10,102 nucleotides of DNA from Limnochordia bacterium. Its GTDB lineage: Bacteria; Bacillota; Limnochordia; Darwinibacteriales; DTU012. Shown here piece after piece: positions 5,640 to 10,102 of the stretch. Both the position numbers and the translations under genes were made by a program. The stretch's first letter is position 1; each line of letters starts with the position of its first letter. Under the pieces are notes generated by a model. It was given only the letters and a program-made list of their open reading frames with translations, did not search any database and was not told the DNA's origin. Location: assembly GCA_007116995.1 (NCBI GenBank), contig SKHL01000007.1, positions 1-10,102 on the forward strand. Direction: 5' to 3'.

Positions 5640-5646
5640 AATAACT

Positions 5647-6750
5647 ATAAAAGCGCTACTGGTTTTAGAAGATGGGTTTTATTTATCAGGAGAGTCCTTT
5701 ACTGGCTCTGGCGAGGCAACCGGAGAGATAGTGTTCAACACGAGTATGACTGGATACCAAGAGATCCTTACTGACCCTTCCTACTGTGGTCAGATTCTAT
5801 CAATGACCTATCCGTTAATTGGTAATTATGGCGTTACTGATTTTGACAATGAATCTAACACTCCACATATTGAAGCACTCTTGGTTCATGAATATAACAA
5901 TTACTACAGCAATTGGCGGGCGGAAGCTAGCCTAAAGCAGTTTTTAACTCATCATCATATCCTTGGTGTTGATGGGATCGACACAAGAGCACTAACACGC
6001 CATATTCGCAGTGCTGGGGCCATGATGTCCATTCTATCTACTAACACTGACTCACTCGATAAGCTGCTTGATAAGGTGCAAAGAGTTCCCAAGCTAGTAG
6101 GGAGCGATTTAGTCAAGGATGTCACATGCAAGCAAGTTTACGGATATGGCACCAGTGGAGACCATCATGTTGTAGCCATAGACTTTGGCATTAAGAAGAG
6201 TATCTTAGCCATGCTTACCGCTGTTGGCTGCAGGGTGACTGTGGTTCCTGCTAACACTAAAGCATCAGAGATCATGAAGCTCGACCCTGATGGAATTTTT
6301 CTTTCCAACGGACCTGGCGATCCAGGAGCGGTACCCTATGCCGTGGCTGAAGTCAAAAAACTAATGGGTAGGTTTCCAATGTTTGGTATCTGCTTTGGAC
6401 ATCAGATTCTCGGTCAAGCATTCGGGCTTAAAACCTATAAACTGAAATTTGGGCATCGTGGTGGTAACCATCCGGTCAAAAACATCCCCACCGATCATGT
6501 GGAGATTTCTGTTCAAAACCATGGATTTTGTGTAGAATTACCATCTGAACCTATTTCTAAAACAAATCCATTACTAGCAGGGTTAGAGATAACTCATATC
6601 AACCTAAACGACAATACCTTAGAGGGCTTGGTGCATCGACAGCAAAAGTGTTTCTCCGTTCAACACCATCCAGAAGCATCACCAGGACCTCATGATTCTC
6701 GTTATCTTTTTCAACAGTTTGCAGAATTAATGCAGAAGAACAAGGGGTGA
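5647..6750 (+). CDS. carA: Carbamoyl-phosphate synthase small (glutaminase) subunit, apparent ATA start
   Basis: CarA hydrolyses glutamine and channels ammonia to CarB for carbamoyl phosphate, used in pyrimidine and arginine synthesis. From ATA 5647 the protein is 367 aa, the family's usual length. The N-terminal domain (about 1-130) begins KALLVLEDGFYLSGESF and continues through GEIVFNTSMTGYQEILTDPSY and DGIDTRALTRHIR. The class I glutaminase domain follows: DFGIKKS, LSNGPGDP, nucleophile Cys249 in FGICFGHQ (Phe where Leu is usual), FGHRGGNHPV, and catalytic His341/Glu343 in QHHPEASPGPHD. The start is odd. The conserved N-terminus is in frame, but between the TAG at 5614 and the GTG at 5731 the only start-like codons are ATA, plus one CTG inside the first strand. 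GTG 5731 would remove 28 conserved residues and has no SD. A stop 4 bases before carB implies translational coupling. The function is secure; whether the ATA is used is not. Confidence 0.9.
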   Translation: MKALLVLEDGFYLSGESFTGSGEATGEIVFNTSMTGYQEILTDPSYCGQILSMTYPLIGNYGVTDFDNESNTPHIEALLVHEYNNYYSNWRAEASLKQFLTHHHILGVDGIDTRALTRHIRSAGAMMSILSTNTDSLDKLLDKVQRVPKLVGSDLVKDVTCKQVYGYGTSGDHHVVAIDFGIKKSILAMLTAVGCRVTVVPANTKASEIMKLDPDGIFLSNGPGDPGAVPYAVAEVKKLMGRFPMFGICFGHQILGQAFGLKTYKLKFGHRGGNHPVKNIPTDHVEISVQNHGFCVELPSEPISKTNPLLAGLEITHINLNDNTLEGLVHRQQKCFSVQHHPEASPGPHDSRYLFQQFAELMQKNKG

Positions 6751-6754
6751 TCTG

Positions 6755-9700
6755 ATGCCAAAACGACTAGATTTAAAAAAAATACTCATTATTGGATCTG
6801 GCCCAATCATCATTGGGCAGGCATGTGAATTTGATTACTCAGGCTCACAAGCCTGTAAGACCCTACGTGAAGAGGGATACCAGGTTGTTCTCATTAATAG
6901 CAATCCCGCTACGATTATGACAGATCCAGATATGGCCGATAAGACCTATATAGAACCGATCGAGACTGATATCATTGCACAAATTATTGCCAAAGAACGT
7001 CCCGATGCCCTGCTGCCAACACTAGGAGGGCAAACAGGACTAAATGCTGCATGCGCCCTCTACAAGCAGGGTGTGTTGGCCAAGTATAACGTGGAACTGA
7101 TTGGAGCGAGTTATGAGGCCATCCAGAAGACAGAAGACCGTATGCTCTTTAAAGAAATCATGGAATGTATTGGCGTTGGTGTCCTTGCTAGTGCTCATGT
7201 ATCCTCGATAGAAGCAGCGGAAGAATTCGCTAATAAAACTGGGTTTCCCATAATAATACGTCCGTCCTTTACCCTAGGCGGTGCTGGTGGTGGGGTCGCT
7301 TACAATTTAGACGAATTGCGGGAAATCACCTATAACGGGCTAATTCAAAGCCCAAGCTCACAGGTGCTAATTGAAGAATCCGTGATTGGGTGGAAGGAAT
7401 ATGAATTAGAGGTAATGCGAGATATCGCCGATAACGTGGTTATTGTCTGTTCTATGGAAAACGTCGACCCGATGGGAGTCCATACGGGAGACAGCATTAC
7501 AGTAGCACCCATTCAGACCCTATCAGACTTGGAATACCAAGAAATGCGTAACGAAGCGCTAAAGATAATCCGAGAAATCGGAGTTGAGACCGGCGGTTCA
7601 AATATTCAGTTCGCTGTAAATCCCGAAACGGGTAAACGGGTCGTGGTGGAGATGAATCCGCGCGTGTCCCGCAGTTCTGCCTTGGCATCAAAAGCAACTG
7701 GATTCGCCATAGCTAAGATTGCTGCAAAACTAGCCGTTGGTTATACCCTGGATGAACTGCCTAACGATATAACCAGTAAAACCCCGGCTTGTTTTGAACC
7801 AGCCATCGATTATTGTGTTACTAAGGTGCCTCGCTGGGATTTTGAAAAATTTAGTGACGCCGACGTCCGTCTAACCACCCAGATGAAATCAGTCGGTGAG
7901 GTAATGGCAATTGGCCGCACCTTTAAGGAATCTCTACAAAAGGCCCTACGTTCCTTGGAACAAGGCCGTTTTGGTTGGGGAGCTGATGGCCATGATCACT
8001 ACTGCTATGATCAGCTAACGCAAGCTGATGCTGCTGATGTATATAAAAAAGAGATCACACACTACCTTAGTACCTACTGCCGAGAGGATTTTCTATATTC
8101 GATATGCGCTATTAATAGGCATGTCAATTGATGAGATATATCAACTCACGAAAATTGACAGATGGTTTTTACACAATATGCAACAGATTTTAGATGTAGA
8201 GCTTAAGCTACGAAATAATCCTCTTACGAAGGAACTGTTACAGATAGCCAAAAACCACGGTTTCTCGGACCAGCAGCTAGCGCATATTTATCAAAGCAAC
8301 GAAGCTACCATGCGAGGAATTCGCTGGGATCATGAAATTCTAGCTGTATATAAATCTGTTGATACATGTGCCGCTGAATTTGATGCACTCACACCCTACT
8401 TCTATTCTACGTATCGAGGCGCAGAGAACGAAACTATTGCCCGTAACACACATAAAGTGATGATCCTTGGCGGTGGTCCAAACCGGATTGGACAAGGAAT
8501 TGAATTTGACTACTGTTGTGTTCAGGCTGCTTTTTCTCTTCGAGAACAAGGCAGTACCGTGATTATGGTCAACTGTAACCCCGAAACGGTTAGTACCGAT
8601 TACGATACATCGGATACACTGTATTTTGAACCATTGACTCTAGAAAACGTCTTAGAAATTTGTCTACAAGAAAAGCCTGACGGAGTTATTCTGCAATTCG
8701 GAGGACAAACACCGCTGAAATTAGCTTTGGCCTTAGAAAAGGCTGGTATAAATGTTTTAGGGACCTCGCCCACAGCCATTGACCTAGCTGAGGATCGAGA
8801 GAAATTTGCAGCAATCGTTACGAAGCTTGGACTTCGACAACCAGAAAATGGTCTCGCACGATCGCTAACTGAAGCGCAGATCGCCGCCAAAAAAATTGGT
8901 TACCCGATTCTAGTTCGTCCCTCCTATGTACTAGGTGGAAGGGCAATGGAAATTGTTTATGACGAAGGATCCCTATCTCGCTACATGGAGGAAGCAACAA
9001 AACCATCTCCTGAACATCCCATCTTAATTGACAAGTTTCTTGAGGACAGTATCGAAGTTGATGTAGATGCCATTGCCGATGGAAGCAATTGTGTGATCGG
9101 CGGGATACTAGAGCACATCGAACGAGCAGGTATACACTCTGGCGACAGTGCTTGTGCTCTTCCCCCGTTTAGCCTATCGGATAAAGCCATCAACGAGATT
9201 AGACGACAGACAAAACTCTTAGCGGCAGAGATCGGCGTTGTCGGTCTGATTAACATTCAGTTTGCTGTAAAGGAAGAACAGGTCTATCTGATCGAGGTGA
9301 ATCCTCGAGCTTCTCGTACCGTCCCTTTTGTCAGTAAAACCATTGGTGTATCGCTAGCTAAAATTGCTACAAATGTACTGCTAGGTGCTACTCTAACCAG
9401 TCTAGGCTTGGAAGATGAAGTTATTCCCACATATACTGCTGTAAAAGAAGCTGTTTTCCCCTATCGCAAATTCACCAGTACAGATATTATTCTTGGCCCG
9501 GAAATGCGCTCTACAGGTGAGGTAATGGGTATTGACGAAGATTTCGCCATGGCCTTTGCGAAATCCCAATCCGCTGCTGGATCGAGCCTTCCCCTATCTG
9601 GCAGTGTGCTCTTGACCATCACAGACAAGGATAAACCGTCGATAGTAAATATCGCAACTAAGCTAAAAGAACTAGGGTTCGAGCTAATGGCAACCAAAGG

Positions 9701-10010
9701 TACAGCAGATTACCTGCAGCAGCAAGGGATAGCCGTCAAGCTAGCAGCAAAATTAGGTGAAGGACGTCCAGATATTCTTGATAAAATAAAGAACGACAGT
9801 ATTCAATTTATCATCAATTGTTCTCTTGGTAAGGGACCTTTATCTGATGGATATAAAATAAGGCGGGAAGCACTTATGAAAGGCATTCCTATTACTACCA
9901 CAATTCAAGGTGCCATTGCAGCAGTCAAAGGCATTGAGCAGGTTAAACTTCGTGGGATGAAGGTGAAAGCAATCCAAGAATATTATACCAGCGAGTTAGG
10001 CTATGAATAA
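6755..10010 (+). pseudogene. carB: Carbamoyl-phosphate synthase large subunit, interrupted by a +1 frameshift
   Basis: CarB makes carbamoyl phosphate from bicarbonate, ammonia and two ATP. It begins at ATG 6755, 7 bases after AGGGG within the end of carA. Frame 1 (6755-8131, 458 aa) holds the complete carboxyphosphate domain: IIIGQACEFDYSGSQACK, LPTLGGQTGLN, IRPSFTLGGAGGGV, EMNPRVSRSSALASKATG. It then goes off family with YCREDFLYS and stops at TGA 8131. The +1 frame (open before 8028, to TAA 10010) continues with LVPTAERIFYIRYALLIG of the oligomerization domain, the second ATP-grasp unit (GPNRIGQGIEFDYCC, LQFGGQTPLKLA, VRPSYVLGGRAM, EVNPRASRTVPFVSK) and the MGS-type allosteric domain (SDGYKIRREA). 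Removing one A from the A6 run at 8045-8050 joins them into 1084 aa, close to the usual length. No other lesion is seen. It may be a true mutation, a sequencing error or a slippage site. Two-gene carB is known in some organisms, but here the second part has no good start. Confidence 0.88.
8045..8051 (+). other. carB frameshift site: A6 run followed by G
   Basis: In frame 1 the codons are TAT AAA AAA GAG. The family-like frame downstream is +1, so one base must be lost or skipped. AAAAAAG also matches a known -1 slippery heptamer, but a -1 shift would give the wrong frame. Skipping one A gives VYKKRSHTTLVPTAERIF, which fits CarB. The run is the most likely lesion point because upstream residues fit frame 1 and residues from about 8070 on fit the +1 frame. 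Confidence 0.75.
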
Positions 10011-10062
10011 GACAGAGCAGTAGCATAAAATTTGAGATCATGATTTTCTAAATCGAGTAGCT

Positions 10063-10093
10063 AAGAACTAGGTGATCGCTCCTAGTTCTTTCG
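10063..10093 (+). terminator. Rho-independent terminator of carAB
   Basis: AAGAACTAGG (10063-10072), an 8-base loop and CCTAGTTCTT (10081-10090) form a perfect 10-bp stem that ends in TTCTTTC. It lies about 50 bases after the carB stop. The U-tail is short, so termination efficiency is uncertain. Confidence 0.7.
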
Positions 10094-10102
10094 CTCTCAC
10101 AG

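Larger units (their letters stand above)
5326..5646 (+). other. Region between sulfatase and carA: terminator, promoter, leader
   Basis: Of these 321 bases, 5363-5405 is the sulfatase terminator. 5406-5493 shows nothing I can name. 5494-5509 is a CATCTA/TAGATG hairpin. 5513-5521 and 5555-5563 are copies of ACCAGTATA. 5537-5565 is the carA promoter candidate, and about 5572-5646 is the carA leader. The leader contains a three-codon ORF (ATG CTG CTT TGA at 5599-5610) behind AGGAAG. I see no PyrR-type binding site, T-box or leader terminator. Confidence 0.6.

Noticed and set aside
5406..5646. PyrR attenuator or T-box before carA
   Set aside because: I found no PyrR-like binding loop, no T-box motif and no leader terminator; only small hairpins and a promoter candidate are visible.
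5731..6750. GTG at 5731 as the carA start
   Set aside because: It would remove 28 residues that match the conserved CarA N-terminus, and there is no SD before it.
8045..8051. AAAAAAG as a programmed -1 frameshift site in carB
   Set aside because: The heptamer is a known -1 slippery type, but the CarB-like downstream frame is +1, so a -1 shift gives the wrong reading frame.
6755..10010. Natural two-gene carB (separate carB1 and carB2)
   Set aside because: The second frame has ATGs at 8028, 8037 and 8121 without an SD, the last inside the domain, and frame 1 ends in about 25 residues unlike CarB. A frameshift explains this better.

Overview
The window looks like a chromosomal segment of a moderately AT-rich Firmicute, most likely one of the Clostridia. 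This is inferred from strong purine-rich Shine-Dalgarno (SD) sequences, frequent TTG/GTG starts, short U-tailed terminators, a sulfatase of anaerobe type and Clostridia-like CarA/CarB sequences. No rRNA, tRNA, CRISPR array or intact transposase was seen. The species cannot be named.

Layout. (1) 1-196 (+) is the C-terminal end of an alpha/beta hydrolase. It converges on (2) 362-1519 (-), an FAD-dependent oxidoreductase related to sulfide:quinone oxidoreductase (SQR) but apparently without the SQR redox cysteines. (3) 1765-3481 is a leftward block: a 93-aa unknown protein, an orphan membrane histidine kinase with a Spo0B/CitA-type H-box, and a 78-aa unknown protein with its own promoter, ended by a good terminator at 1766-1798. 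A possible 37-aa ORF or relic lies just beyond it. (4) 3482-3810 has no gene but is rich in structure: a perfect 15-bp inverted repeat and a hairpin block resembling the right end of IS200/IS605 elements, directly before (5) 3811-5325 (+), a cytoplasmic type I sulfatase followed by a strong terminator. (6) 5537-10090 (+) is a carAB operon for carbamoyl-phosphate synthase, with its own promoter and terminator and no other pyr or arg gene in view.

The most notable signals are in carAB. CarA has no ATG, GTG or TTG at its conserved N-terminus; the only codon at the right distance from the SD is ATA (5647). CarB is otherwise full length, but its frame breaks at an A6 run (8045-8050), leaving a 458-aa ORF and an overlapping ORF in the +1 frame. 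Either this is a carAB copy in early decay, or initiation and decoding here are unconventional, or the sequence has errors. The second notable region is the IS605-like hairpin between an AAAGGAGG motif and the sulfatase ATG, which has no SD close by.

Functionally, carA and carB would together make carbamoyl phosphate from glutamine, bicarbonate and ATP. The sulfatase would need a formylglycine-generating maturase encoded elsewhere. The kinase needs a partner regulator that is not in the window.
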